From: Nakamurella alba
GTDB lineage: Bacteria; Actinomycetota; Actinomycetes; Mycobacteriales; Nakamurellaceae
Length of the DNA stretch: 64,000 nt
Assembly: GCF_009707545.1 (NCBI RefSeq)
Contig: NZ_WLYK01000002.1
Location: 62,001-126,000, forward strand
Direction of reading: 5' to 3'
Shown: positions 35,721 to 44,612 of the stretch, one piece after another
Layout of the letters: every line of letters starts with the position of its first letter
How positions within the stretch are numbered: position 1 is the stretch's first letter
The notes under the pieces: model-generated
The model's database searches: none
What the model saw: the letters and a program-made list of their open reading frames with translations, nothing else
Told to the model about the DNA's origin: nothing
Position numbers and translations under genes: made by a program

Positions 35721-36055
35721 CTGCAGATCCGTTGCCGTCAACCTCACGGGACGTGGCGCAGCGCACCGGATCAGGCAAGCCCCTCGGACCGATGGTGGGC
35801 CCCACCGGGGATGTCGGCAGATCTGTTGCTGTCAGCCACGCCGAACGTGGCGCAACGCAACGGATCAGGCAAGGCCCCCGGCAGACGTGGGCGCAGCCGC
35901 GGGCTTCCGGCAGACCTGTTGCTGTGGGCCCCGTGGGACGTGGCGCAATGCACCGGATCAGGCAAGCCCCTCGGACTGATGGTGGGCCCACCCGGTGATG
36001 TCGGCAGATCCGTTGCTGTCAGCCACGCGACACGTGGCGCAACGCACCGGATCGC
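35721..36055. repeat. Tandem array with about 94-bp period, four units
   Basis: Units begin with GTTGC(T/C)GT at 35731, 35825, 35918 and 36012 (steps 94, 93, 94). Shared parts are CGTGGCGCAACGCACCGGAT, CAGGCAAGCCCCTCGGAC and GATGTCGGCAGATC. Units 2 and 4 can fold: GTTGC and GCCACG pair with CGTGGC and GCAAC. It fills most of the 479-base gap between the convergent zincin and whiB genes. No gene is supported there. Confidence 0.85.
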
Positions 36056-36186
36056 TCGTGGTCGACAGGCCCGTCAGCACATCCCGGTCACTGGTGATCC
36101 GTCCGCCGGTCGCAACGCGGCGGTCTGAACCCGGCTCGGAAGGCTCGGTCCGGCCCCACCCGCCGCGCGGATCAGACGGCGCCGGA

Positions 36187-36468
36187 TCAGACGGCGCGGC
36201 GCTTCAGCTTCCGACGCTCGCGCTCGGACATCCCGCCCCAGATGCCGAACCGCTCGTCGTTGGCCAGCGCATAGGACAGGCACTCGGCCCGGACCTCGCA
36301 GCCGGTGCAGATCTTCTTCGCCTCGCGGGTCGATCCGCCCTTCTCCGGGAAGAAGGCCTCGGGATCGGTCTGCGAGCACAGTGCCCGTTCGTGCCATTCG
36401 TTCTCGTCCGGTTCCTGGGCGTCGGGCAGGCCGAGGAAGTGGACCGTGGCATCCCCCAGGTTCGACAC
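36187..36468 (-). CDS. whiB2: WhiB-family iron-sulfur regulator (WhiB2/WhmD type)
   Basis: 93 residues from a GTG at 36468. The four cluster-binding cysteines are Cys31, Cys54, Cys57 and Cys63 (C-x22-C-x2-C-x5-C). The G(I/V)WGG turn (GIWGGM) precedes a basic DNA-binding tail SERERRKLKRRAV. It binds a [4Fe-4S] cluster and acts with sigma factor region 4; WhiB2/WhmD governs septation in mycobacteria. Synteny (manB, DUF3499, zincin, fbiA) supports the WhiB2 assignment. A 15-bp duplication covers its stop region (36172-36200). Confidence 0.92.
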   Translation of the reverse strand: MSNLGDATVHFLGLPDAQEPDENEWHERALCSQTDPEAFFPEKGGSTREAKKICTGCEVRAECLSYALANDERFGIWGGMSERERRKLKRRAV

Positions 36469-37088
36469 GCGTCGAGTCCTTTCGCCATGGTGGGCCGGTG
36501 GTCGTCCAGGAGCGTTCCCCACGCCGGTCCCTCGGGATCGGGCTCGGGACGCTCCTGTCGTGAAAGCCGCGGCCAGCTCGCGCCGGACACCCGTGAATCA
36601 CATCGATGTGATTACACAGGTGTGTCCCGCAGCGAGTCAAGCCGGTCTCGTGCTATTTCCGGCTTTCCCCTGATCGTGCGGACAAGATGACCGCGAGCAA
36701 TCGGGTGAACACGCTACGTGGATCGATGGCACGAAACCGGCGGCCGAACGCCGTACAGCGCAACCGGCGGCAGCCGAATCATCGGAACGCGATCCACCCG
36801 GCACACGACCGGCCCACCGCCGACCCACCGACGCCGCGCTGCGGATGCCTCGATCGGCGGTCGCGGTTCGTTCCGGGTCCTTCTGGCCACACGGGCCGTC
36901 GCTTTTTCGGCCCGGGAGCGGGCCAGCGGGCCGACGTGAACCCTTCGCAGGTCCGGATACGTTCGGGCAGGACTCTGCCGGCCGGCTCACTGCGCGGGCC
37001 GTCCTTCTCCGGGCGCATTGTGTCGACCGCTGCCCGGGCCGCGGCCCCGCCTGACGGCAGGGAGCCCACCGCACGGGACACTGGCCGG
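36469..37088. other. Divergent control region between whiB2 and the site-2 protease gene
   Basis: 620 bases without a supported gene. The frame open upstream of 37089 (from 36687) has poor third-position bias and repetitive Arg/Pro/His content, so it is taken as non-coding. The clearest signal is the 18-bp palindrome at 36596-36613. GACACT (37077-37082), 6 bases before ATG 37089, may be a weak leaderless -10. Confidence 0.6.
36596..36613. promoter_or_regulatory. Perfect 18-bp palindrome upstream of whiB2
   Basis: AATCACATCGATGTGATT is fully self-complementary and is followed by ACACAGGTGTGT, a second partial dyad. It lies about 130 bases before whiB2 and stands out as A+T-rich in a G+C-rich setting. 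It is a strong candidate operator. The arms TCACA and TGTGA are those of CRP-type sites but in inverted order. Confidence 0.6.
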
Positions 37089-37856
37089 ATGACCGGAGCT
37101 CTCCGCCGCCCCGCCGTGGGCGCCCTGATCTTCCCCGGCGTCCTGCTCGTGGGCATCGTCGCCGGCCTGTTGGCCGACGGCGGGAACACGCCGCTGGGGG
37201 TGTGGGTCTTCCTCACCGTCATCGCCGGCTGGGTGGTCAGCCTGTGCCTGCACGAGTTCGCACACTCGGTGGTCGCACTGGCCGGCGGGGACACCAGCGT
37301 CCGGGCCCGCGGCTACCTCACCCTCAACCCGCTGCGTTACACCGACCCGGTCTTCAGCCTGATCATCCCGCTGGTGCTGCTGGCCGTCGGCGGCATCCCG
37401 CTGCCCGGCGGCGCCGTGCTGATCGAGAGCCACCGGCTGCGGTCGCGGGCCTGGTCGTCGCTGGTGTCCGCGGCCGGACCGCTGACCAACTTCGTCCTCG
37501 GGGTGATCTGCACGCTGGCCGCCGGTTCCATGGTGGGCAGCAACTCCTTCACCGGGCTGGCCGCCGCGCTGTCCTTCCTCGCGGTGCTGCAGTTCGTCAC
37601 GGCGATCCTGAACGTGCTGCCGATCCCCGGCTTCGACGGGTTCGGCATCCTCTCCCCCTACCTCTCGCCGCAGTTCAACCGGCGGATCGCACCGATCCGC
37701 CCGTGGGCACCGCTGATCCTCTTCGCGCTGATCTGGACGGTCCCGCAGATCAGTGCCGCACTGTTCAGCCCGGCCTTCGGGCTGTTCGAGCTCTTCGGCG
37801 GCGACGAGTACGCAGCGGCGGTCGGGCAGAGCCTGTTCCAGTTCTGGCGGTTCTGA
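37089..37856 (+). CDS. Site-2 protease family (M50) membrane metalloprotease
   Basis: 255 residues from the ATG at 37089. About six hydrophobic helices are seen. The zinc motif HEFAH is at 55-59 inside helix 2, and the third ligand is in NVLPIPGFDGFG near 178-189. This is the short, PDZ-free M50 form that cleaves membrane substrates within the bilayer. Substrate unknown. It starts the rightward run to fbiA, which begins 85 bases later. Confidence 0.9.
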   Translation: MTGALRRPAVGALIFPGVLLVGIVAGLLADGGNTPLGVWVFLTVIAGWVVSLCLHEFAHSVVALAGGDTSVRARGYLTLNPLRYTDPVFSLIIPLVLLAVGGIPLPGGAVLIESHRLRSRAWSSLVSAAGPLTNFVLGVICTLAAGSMVGSNSFTGLAAALSFLAVLQFVTAILNVLPIPGFDGFGILSPYLSPQFNRRIAPIRPWAPLILFALIWTVPQISAALFSPAFGLFELFGGDEYAAAVGQSLFQFWRF

Positions 37857-37941
37857 CACCGGAGGTTCTGAGCCCGCGGACGGGGCCGCCCGGTCGCCGC
37901 CGGGACCGGGCCGCATCCCGGGTCTGGCAGGATCGGACGCC

Positions 37942-38940
37942 GTGAACATCACCGTGCTGACCGGAGGGGTCGGCGGCGCCCGTTTCCTGCTGGGGGTCAA
38001 GGAGTTCGTCGGACTGCCCGCGTTCGGCGGCCCCGACTCGCCACCCGCGCCGGAGGGTTCCGGCACCGTCACCGCGGTGGTCAACACCGCCGACGACATC
38101 CGGCTGCACGGCCTGCAGGTCTGCACCGACCTCGACTCCTGCCTCTACACGCTGGCCGGCATCTCCGACCTGGAGCGCGGCTGGGGCCGCAAGGGCGAGA
38201 CCTGGTCGGTGTCGGAGGAACTCGCCGGGTACGGCGCGGAAGCGCCCTGGTTCTCGCTGGGTGACCGGGACATCGCCACTCACCTGATCCGCACCCGGAT
38301 GCTGGACGCCGGCTACCCGCTCGGCCAGGTCACGGCGGCCCTGGCCGCCCGCTGGCGACCGGGCGCGACCCTGCTGCCGATGACCGAGGACCGGGTCGAG
38401 ACCCACGTGGTGGTCGACGATCCCGAGGCGCAGGACGGTTCGCTGGTGGCCCTGCACTTCCAGGAGTGGTGGATCCGGTACGGCGCCGCCCTGCCCGCGC
38501 ACTCCATCACCCCGATCGGCGCGGAGGAGTCGCGCCCGGCACCCGGGGTGCTGGACGCCATCGCCGGGGCCGACCTGGTGCTCTTCGCCCCGTCCAACCC
38601 GGTGGTGTCGATCGGCACCGTGCTCGCCGTGCCCGGGATCGCCGACGCCGTGCGGGCGACATCCGCTCCGGTGGTGGGGGTCTCACCGTTGATCGGCGGG
38701 GCGCCGGTGCGTGGTCACGCAGATTCCTGCCTGGCCGCGATCAAGGTGGACAGCACCGCGGAGGCCGTCGGGCGGCACTACGGCGGGCGATCCGAGGGCG
38801 GCCTGCTCGACGGCTGGCTGATCGCCGAATCGGACTCCGCGACCATCCCCGGGGTGAAGGTCGGCCGCGCACCGCTGCTGATGACCGACCCGTCCGCGAC
38901 CGCCGCCATGGTCGCCGCCTGCCTGGAGCTGACCCGATGA
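37942..38940 (+). CDS. fbiA: 2-phospho-L-lactate (or phosphoenolpyruvate) transferase of F420 synthesis
   Basis: 332 residues from a GTG at 37942. The CofD/FbiA signature [19 protein letters not shown] starts the protein. [35 protein letters not shown] and [20 protein letters not shown] follow. It joins the lactyl/enolpyruvyl phosphate donor to FO, giving (dehydro-)F420-0. Its stop overlaps the fbiB start (ATGA). Confidence 0.95.
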   Translation: MNITVLTGGVGGARFLLGVKEFVGLPAFGGPDSPPAPEGSGTVTAVVNTADDIRLHGLQVCTDLDSCLYTLAGISDLERGWGRKGETWSVSEELAGYGAEAPWFSLGDRDIATHLIRTRMLDAGYPLGQVTAALAARWRPGATLLPMTEDRVETHVVVDDPEAQDGSLVALHFQEWWIRYGAALPAHSITPIGAEESRPAPGVLDAIAGADLVLFAPSNPVVSIGTVLAVPGIADAVRATSAPVVGVSPLIGGAPVRGHADSCLAAIKVDSTAEAVGRHYGGRSEGGLLDGWLIAESDSATIPGVKVGRAPLLMTDPSATAAMVAACLELTR

Positions 38941-40280
38941 CCGGACCCGGTCCCGCCCCCGCCGCCGACGGCCTGCAGGTGCTGCCCGTCCGCGGGCTGC
39001 CCGACTTCCGGCCGGGCGACGACCTCGCCGGAGCCCTGGCGGAGGCCGCACCGTGGCTTCAGGACGGCGACGTGCTGGTCGTCACCTCGAAGGTGCTGTC
39101 CAAGGTGGAGGGCCGGCTGGTCCCGGCCCCGTCCGACCCGGAGGCGCGGGATGCGTTCCGCCGGGAGCTGATCGACGAGCACACCGTGCGCCTGGTGGCG
39201 CAGATGGGCCGCACCAAGATCGTCGAGAACAGCCTCGGCATCGTCGCCGCCGCGGCCGGCATCGACGCGAGCAACGTCCGGACGGACGAGATCGCCCTGC
39301 TGCCGGTGGATCCCGACGCCTCGGCCGCCGCGCTGGTCGCCGCGTTCGCCGACCGCGGCCTGCGGGTGGGCGTGGTCGTCACCGACACCCAGGGTCGGGC
39401 GTGGCGCAACGGCGTGACCGATGTCGCCATCGGCGCCGCCGGACTGCCGATCCTGGACGACCACCGGGGTGGGGTGGACGAGTTCGGCAACGAGCTGGTG
39501 GTGACCCAGGTCGCGATCGGCGACGAGCTCGCCGCCGCCGGAGACCTGGTCAAGGGCAAGCTGTCCGGGGTGCCGGTGGCCGTGCTGCGGGGGCTGGACG
39601 CGCCGGGCGGCGTGTTCGACGGTGCCCGCAGCCTGATCCGCGGGCCGGAGGAGGACCTGTTCCGGCTGGGCACGGACCTGGCGATCGAGCGCGGCCGCCG
39701 GGAGGCGGTGCTGCTGCGCCGGACCGTCCGGTTCTTCACCGGGGAGCCGGTCGACGACGAGGTGCTGGCCCGGTGTGTCGGGATCGCGCTGACGGCGCCG
39801 GCGCCGCACCACACCCGGCCCGTCCGGTTCGTGCACGTGCGGGAGAAGCGGCAGGAGCTGCTCGACGCGATGGCGCAGCAGTGGCGCACCGATCTGGCGG
39901 CGGACGGCTGGGATCACGAGCGCATCGAGCGGCGGACCGCGCGCGGCCGGGTGCTGGCCGATGCGACCGAGATCGTGGTCCCGTTCGTCACCGGCGACGG
40001 CCGGCACGACTACCCGGACGACCGCCGCCGGTCCGCGGAACGCACCATGTTCACCGTCGCCGGCGGTGCCGCGGTGCAGGCGTTGCTGATCGCGCTGGCC
40101 GCGGAAGGCCTTGGCTCTGCCTGGATCTCGTCGACCATCTTCGTCCCGGACGTGGTCCGGCGGGTACTCGACCTGCCGGACGACTGGGAACCGTTGGGCG
40201 GCATCGGGATCGGGCAACCGGAGGACGGCTTCGCACCGCGTCCGCCGGTGGTGCCGGGCGATGCCTGGGTGCAGCGATGA
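38937..40280 (+). CDS. fbiB: Coenzyme F420:gamma-glutamyl ligase, bifunctional
   Basis: 447 residues. The N-terminal CofE-like ligase domain (1 to about 245) has [31 protein letters not shown] and [20 protein letters not shown]. The C-terminal nitroreductase-like domain (about 250-447), typical of actinobacterial FbiB, has [18 protein letters not shown] and [18 protein letters not shown]. It adds the polyglutamate tail and reduces dehydro-F420. It is coupled to fbiA and the Nudix gene by 4-base overlaps. Confidence 0.95.
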   Translation: MTGPGPAPAADGLQVLPVRGLPDFRPGDDLAGALAEAAPWLQDGDVLVVTSKVLSKVEGRLVPAPSDPEARDAFRRELIDEHTVRLVAQMGRTKIVENSLGIVAAAAGIDASNVRTDEIALLPVDPDASAAALVAAFADRGLRVGVVVTDTQGRAWRNGVTDVAIGAAGLPILDDHRGGVDEFGNELVVTQVAIGDELAAAGDLVKGKLSGVPVAVLRGLDAPGGVFDGARSLIRGPEEDLFRLGTDLAIERGRREAVLLRRTVRFFTGEPVDDEVLARCVGIALTAPAPHHTRPVRFVHVREKRQELLDAMAQQWRTDLAADGWDHERIERRTARGRVLADATEIVVPFVTGDGRHDYPDDRRRSAERTMFTVAGGAAVQALLIALAAEGLGSAWISSTIFVPDVVRRVLDLPDDWEPLGGIGIGQPEDGFAPRPPVVPGDAWVQR

Positions 40281-40825
40281 CCCACGCCGAGCTGCACGCC
40301 GACGCCTTCGCGACGCTGTCCGCCTGGACACCGCCGTCGCACGGCCAGTTCTCGCTGCGGGAGGCCTATCTCGGGTTCCTCGCCGCCCGGCCGGACGCCA
40401 CCGCGCGATCCTGCGCGCCGGGGCACCTGACCGCCAGCGCGGTGGTGATGTCGGCCGACCGCCGCTCGGTGCTGCTGACCCTGCACCCGCGGGTCGGCCG
40501 CTGGCTGCAGCTGGGCGGGCACTGCGAGGACGGCGACTCCTCGCTGGCCGCCGCAGCCTTCCGGGAGGCCACCGAGGAATCCGGGATCGACGGCCTGGTC
40601 ATGGATCCCGCGCCGCTCGACCTGGACGTGCACCCGATCACCTGCTCGCTGGGCATCCCCACCCGGCACTTCGACGTCCGGTTCCTGGTCACCGCACCGC
40701 CCGGCGCGGTCGCGGTGATCAGCGACGAGTCCGACGACCTCCGCTTCTGGCCGGTCGACGCCCTCCCGCCGGGAACCGACGCCTCCGTCACCACCCTGGT
40801 CGCCGCCGCCGTCGCCCGCGGCTGA
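40277..40825 (+). CDS. Nudix hydrolase
   Basis: 182 residues from the ATG at 40277, overlapping the fbiB stop. The Nudix box reads [20 protein letters not shown] then ESGI: the REATEESGI end is canonical, but the first Glu of GX5E is Asp. It probably hydrolyses a nucleoside diphosphate derivative; the substrate is unknown. Co-translation with fbiAB suggests a housekeeping role near F420 or GTP-sugar chemistry, which is speculative. Confidence 0.9.
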   Translation: MTHAELHADAFATLSAWTPPSHGQFSLREAYLGFLAARPDATARSCAPGHLTASAVVMSADRRSVLLTLHPRVGRWLQLGGHCEDGDSSLAAAAFREATEESGIDGLVMDPAPLDLDVHPITCSLGIPTRHFDVRFLVTAPPGAVAVISDESDDLRFWPVDALPPGTDASVTTLVAAAVARG

Positions 40826-40847
40826 GGCACCTTCGGGCACCGGATCC

Positions 40848-40884
40848 GGGACCTTTCCCGTCGCCCACCGATGCCTTCGGTCCC
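40848..40884. repeat. 37-bp palindromic element, copy 4
   Basis: GGGACC (40848-40853) and GGTCCC (40879-40884) enclose 25 bases. Here the arms extend outward as GGATCC-GGGACC and GGTCCC-GGATCC, giving a longer stem. It lies 23 bases after the Nudix stop and 60 before the convergent hydroxylase-family stop. Confidence 0.8.
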
Positions 40885-40943
40885 GGATCCGCACCGGGAT
40901 CCGGGCACCGTACCGGGTCACCGGTCCGGTGCCCGGTCGTGGA

Positions 40944-42329
40944 TCAGTGATCGCCCTCCAGCAGGCCGGCGGCCTTGAGGCCGCGGTGACGGGCCGCCTC
41001 GAAGTCGTACTTCCCCCGGGCCACGATCCGCTGCGCGAACAGCCCGCCGCCGCTCTGCAGCATCGCCACCAGGCGCCAGCCGCCGAAGTCGTCGGAGGTC
41101 AGGTTGCGGATGGTGGCGAACAACCGCGCACGGTAGAGGCCGTCCGGCGATGCGTTGCCGGTGGCCATGTACTTGCGGAGGTTGTCGCCGACGTCCGGGT
41201 TGTCGAAGTCGGCCATGGCCGGGACGGTGAACACGCTGCCACCGGCGATGTCGAGCAGGTGGCGGATCATGGTGCCGTACATCGTCGCGCCCTGGTACTT
41301 CGCGGCGTTGGTGTACAGCTCGTCCGGATAGAAGTAGCCCTCCGGCGTGGAGTGCGCATTGGTCACCGCCGCTTCCAGCCCGGCCCGCAGCATCGTCGCG
41401 TGGATCGCCAGCTCGTCGATCTTCTCCCGCACGTGCGAGATCTTCGCCAGACCGTTCGCCTCGGCGATCAGCAGTGCCAGACCGACGACCTCGTCGGCCT
41501 GGTCGGCCATGTAGGTGACGCCACCGAGTCGCTCCCAGAGCCCCAGCGAGTGGGCGAAGATCGCCGCCAGTTCGGGTTTTCCGTCCAGCAGGATCCGCTC
41601 GTTGGGCACGAAGACGTCGTCGAAGATCACGAACCCGTCGAACATGTTGTGCGCCCAGGTCGCCGGCTGGTCGCGCGGGTCGTCGGTCTTCGGCGGGAAG
41701 CCGACATTGACGATCTTCACCCCGGGCGAGTTCACCGGCACCATGCAGGCGATCGAGTACTCGTCCTCACCGGGACGCATGCGCTTTGTGGGAATCGCCA
41801 TCAGGTCGTGCCCGAACGAGGCCCCGGTGATGTGCAGCTTGGCCCCGCGGACCACCACCCCGTCGGCCTGCCGGTCGACCACGTGCAGGTACTGGTCGGG
41901 ATCCACCTGCGCCGAGGGCTTCAGACTGCGATCACCCTTGGAATCGGTGATGCACTCGGTGATGCGGATGTCCTTCGCCTGCGCCGAGTCGACGTAGGCC
42001 AGGATCCGGTCGGCGATGTCCGGGTTGTCCGCCCGCAGCCGCCCGGCGGCCGTGACCAGCGTGGAGAAGCTCTGGTAGCTGGCGTCCGTCATGACGTCCA
42101 GGGTCTCGAAGACGGGGATGCGCTCGCGCATCTCCTCGACCGAGCGCGGCGGGCTCATCAGCGGGTGCCGGGCAGCATCCGGGTCGTACCAGCGGTCGTA
42201 GCCGGCCGCGACGAGGTCCACCACCGAGCTCATCTCGGGCTCGAGGGTGATGTCGTCGATCCGCTTGCCCTTGTAGTAGGTCGCACGGCCGTCGCGGATC
42301 GACTGCCGGTACTCCTCGCCGGTCATCAT
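40944..42329 (-). CDS. 4-hydroxyphenylacetate 3-hydroxylase family flavoprotein
   Basis: 461 residues from the ATG at 42329 (ATG 42326 is equally possible). The fold signatures are MTGEEYRQSIRDGRATYYKG, KGDRSLKPSAQVDPDQYLHV, DGVVVRGAKLHITGASFGHD and FVIFDDVFVPNERILL. These are shared by HpaB/HpaH flavin hydroxylases and by 4-hydroxybutyryl-CoA dehydratase (AbfD). The AbfD cluster ligands are missing: no Cys in the VFETLDVMTDASYQSF segment, and no His/Cys in LWERLGGVTYMADQADEV. A reduced-flavin-dependent oxygenase is therefore more likely; no reductase partner adjoins it. Confidence 0.85.
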   Translation of the reverse strand: MMTGEEYRQSIRDGRATYYKGKRIDDITLEPEMSSVVDLVAAGYDRWYDPDAARHPLMSPPRSVEEMRERIPVFETLDVMTDASYQSFSTLVTAAGRLRADNPDIADRILAYVDSAQAKDIRITECITDSKGDRSLKPSAQVDPDQYLHVVDRQADGVVVRGAKLHITGASFGHDLMAIPTKRMRPGEDEYSIACMVPVNSPGVKIVNVGFPPKTDDPRDQPATWAHNMFDGFVIFDDVFVPNERILLDGKPELAAIFAHSLGLWERLGGVTYMADQADEVVGLALLIAEANGLAKISHVREKIDELAIHATMLRAGLEAAVTNAHSTPEGYFYPDELYTNAAKYQGATMYGTMIRHLLDIAGGSVFTVPAMADFDNPDVGDNLRKYMATGNASPDGLYRARLFATIRNLTSDDFGGWRLVAMLQSGGGLFAQRIVARGKYDFEAARHRGLKAAGLLEGDH

Positions 42330-42562
42330 GATGGGTTGCCTCGCTTCGGGAGTGGATCGTCGCTGATCGGTGTCCGGGCGGCGGTGCAGGGCGGCCGACT
42401 CCCAGGGCACATCGCAGTGCCGATCCGACTACAGCAGAACGATCGCGAACGCAGGAGGCCCGGTTCCGGGGCGTTTGTGGGAATGCCACATCGCCGCATG
42501 CCTGGTGTTCCACCGCGACTGGCGGAATCCGCAGGAGACGGCTCCCGCACCGCGGTCGCACT

Positions 42563-42598
42563 TCACCTCCGCGCCTGCTCGGCGACGTGATTCAACTC
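42563..42598 (-). repeat. Third copy of the methyltransferase 3' end
   Basis: Reading leftward, 36 bases encode ELNHVAEQARR and a TGA, closely matching the end of the methyltransferase gene (EFNHVAEQPRV, TGA). It is detached from any longer frame. It lies in the 495-base gap 42330-42824, which has no other supported gene. Confidence 0.75.
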
Positions 42599-42746
42599 CG
42601 TGAGAGTCGCAGGCCGGCAGTCCCGACCGCTGAGTCCGATCGGACTCGACTTCCCGGTCCTTTCAACCACATTCGCTGTCGCTGAAGGGACCGCGAAGGC
42701 AGTGAGGTGCGGGTGGCAACGGGCGGCCACCGGTTCTCGCTACCGC

Positions 42747-42782
42747 TCAGCCTCTCGGCTGCTCGGCGACGTGGTTGAACTC
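42747..42782 (-). repeat. Second copy of the methyltransferase 3' end
   Basis: 36 bases encode EFNHVAEQPRG and TGA, 78 bases downstream of the real end. The similarity continues for about 35 bases past the stop (GAGCGG...CCGGTGGC), so the unit is about 78 bp and is a tandem duplication. Confidence 0.85.
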
Positions 42783-42824
42783 GGATCCACGTCGACGGGC
42801 AGCCACCGGGTTGTCGCCTGCCGC

Positions 42825-43442
42825 TCAGACCCGCGGCTGCTCGGCGACGTGGTTGAACTCGTTGTAGATGAAGGCCTTGCCCAGGCGGCGGGGGAAGGGG
42901 AAGGAGTACTGCTTGACGGTGCGCAGGCCCAGGTCGTCGGAGATCGCGGCGAGGGCGGTGAAGTCGGTGAAGACCAGGTGCGTCGGGTCGGAGGCGTAGC
43001 CACGCTCCTGCGGGGTGACGAACAGGATGCGCCCGCCCGGCCGGACCAGCGGGAGGTAGGAGCCGAGGACCTCGCGAGCCTGCTCGACCTCGAGATGCTC
43101 GATCAGGTGCGCGGCCAGCAGCGAGTCGTAGTTGCGGGGCGCCGACAGCACCGGATCGGCGAAGAACTCCTCGGTGGTGTACGCCCGCAGCCCCAGTGCC
43201 CGGCAGTCCTGCACCAGGTGCGGGTTGTGGTCCACCCCGACCGACCCGGGCCCGAGGGCGGCCAGGTTCCGGCCGTTCCCGCAGCCGACGTCGAGGGTGC
43301 GGCCGCCGAGCCGGCGGCGCATGTTCCAGTGGTACGGCGCCTGGACCGGCAGCAGCTTCTTCCACCACTTGCCCTGCAGCTTGTTGAGCCGCTCGGCGTA
43401 GTCCTCGCCGGCGGTGCCCGGTCCCCGTTCGCTGGCGTCCAT
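42825..43442 (-). CDS. Class I SAM-dependent methyltransferase
   Basis: 205 residues from the ATG at 43442, with GGAGG 9 bases upstream; ATG 43451 abuts that site. AdoMet loop TLDVGCGNGRNLAAL is near residue 48, acidic end of beta-2 VGVDHNPHL, then LLAAHLIEHLEVEQAREVL and RPGGRILFVTPQERGY. It resembles the methyltransferases found in glycan clusters next to GtrB-like genes. Substrate unknown. It is divergent from the GT2 at 43524, and its last 12 codons are repeated twice downstream. Confidence 0.88.
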   Translation of the reverse strand: MDASERGPGTAGEDYAERLNKLQGKWWKKLLPVQAPYHWNMRRRLGGRTLDVGCGNGRNLAALGPGSVGVDHNPHLVQDCRALGLRAYTTEEFFADPVLSAPRNYDSLLAAHLIEHLEVEQAREVLGSYLPLVRPGGRILFVTPQERGYASDPTHLVFTDFTALAAISDDLGLRTVKQYSFPFPRRLGKAFIYNEFNHVAEQPRV

Positions 43443-43511
43443 GCCCGGCATCCTCCCAGAACCACGGAACCTCCCCGACCGGAAGCGCGGGAGCAGGCCC
43501 GACCTGCCGGT

Positions 43512-43517
43512 TACACT
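43512..43517 (+). promoter_or_regulatory. -10 element of a leaderless promoter for the glycan operon
   Basis: TACACT ends 6 bases before ATG 43524, the spacing expected when transcription starts at the A of the start codon. No ribosome site is present. Confidence 0.5.
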
Positions 43518-43523
43518 TCGCCC

Positions 43524-44612
43524 ATGCCGGAGGAGAACGCGGCACCGGCGCAAGGGGTGCACACGCTCTCCGTGGTCGTCCCGGTGTACCAGGGTGAGAA
43601 GACCCTCGCCGCGCTGGTCGACGAGCTGCTGCCGTGGACCACCGAGTTCACCACCCCCGACGGGCACCGCGCCGTGGTCGAGGAGATCCTGCTGGTCGAC
43701 GACAACGGGCCGGACCGGTCCGGGTCGGTCATCCGCACCCTGTCCGACCGGCACGAGGTGGTCCGCCCGGTCTGGCTGAGCCGGAACTACGGCCAGCACC
43801 CAGCCACCCTGGCCGGCATGGCCTCCTCCGGCGGCGACTGGATCATCACCATGGACGAGGACGGTCAGCACGATCCGTCCGCCGTCCCCGGGATGCTCGA
43901 CGTCGCGATGCGGGAGCGGGCCGACGTGGTCTACGGCCGCCCGGTGAACGCTCCCCCGCACGGCCTGGTCCGGAACGTGCAGAGCCGGGCCGCCAAGCGG
44001 CTGGTCCACCTGAGTTCCGGCAGCACCCACGCCGGGGACTACCAGTCGTTCCGGTTGGTGCTCGGCGGGATCGGCCGCAGTGTGGCCGCCTACGCCGGCG
44101 CCGGCGTCTACCTGGACGTGGCGCTGGGCTGGGTGGCGCGCCGGGTGGTCACCGCTCCGGTGACGTTGCGCGCCGAGGGCGACCGGCCGTCCGGCTACCG
44201 CTTCCGCACCCTGATGTCGCACTTCTGGCGCATGGTGATCACCAGCGGCACCGGCGCCCTCCGGCTGGTCAGCATCCTGGGCGGCGTGTTCGCCGTCGGC
44301 GGCGGCCTGCTGGCGATCTACCTGCTGGCCGCGCGGCTGTTCTGGGACAGCACCACCCCGGCCGGCTGGCCGTCGCTGATGGTGGTGCTGCTGGTCTGCA
44401 GCGGCGCGATCCTGTTCTCCCTCGGGGTGATCGCCGAGTACATCGGCACCTCGGTCAACATGGCGATGGGCAAACCGCTGTACCTGATCGTCACCGACCC
44501 GGACGACGGACCGCTCGGCCGGACCCTGCCGCCCGTCCCGCCGGCGGCCCCGGCGCCGCCCACCGCGGACCGCACCGGGGCCCGGACGACGAGCGGCTCG
44601 GGACGCCCGTGA
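43524..44612 (+). CDS. GtrB-like polyprenyl-phosphate glycosyltransferase (GT2)
   Basis: 362 residues. A GT-A domain has LSVVVPVYQGEKTLAALVDE, ILLVDDNGPDRS, WLSRNYGQHPATLAGM and the acceptor/metal motif MDEDGQHDP near 110. Two membrane helices follow (VSILGGVFAVGGGLLAIYLL and SLMVVLLVCSGAILFSLGVI). This is the DPM1/GtrB layout, which loads one sugar onto undecaprenyl phosphate on the cytoplasmic face. It starts a run of seven rightward genes with overlapping ends. Confidence 0.92.
   Translation: MPEENAAPAQGVHTLSVVVPVYQGEKTLAALVDELLPWTTEFTTPDGHRAVVEEILLVDDNGPDRSGSVIRTLSDRHEVVRPVWLSRNYGQHPATLAGMASSGGDWIITMDEDGQHDPSAVPGMLDVAMRERADVVYGRPVNAPPHGLVRNVQSRAAKRLVHLSSGSTHAGDYQSFRLVLGGIGRSVAAYAGAGVYLDVALGWVARRVVTAPVTLRAEGDRPSGYRFRTLMSHFWRMVITSGTGALRLVSILGGVFAVGGGLLAIYLLAARLFWDSTTPAGWPSLMVVLLVCSGAILFSLGVIAEYIGTSVNMAMGKPLYLIVTDPDDGPLGRTLPPVPPAAPAPPTADRTGARTTSGSGRP

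Noticed and set aside
36687-37088. N-terminal extension of the site-2 protease
   Set aside because: The region has weak codon bias and an Arg/Pro/His-rich random composition. The hydrophobic family start matches ATG 37089, which also has a -10-like element at correct spacing.
40944-42329. 4-hydroxybutyryl-CoA dehydratase
   Set aside because: The cluster-binding Cys and His residues are replaced, so a flavin hydroxylase-type activity is more likely.
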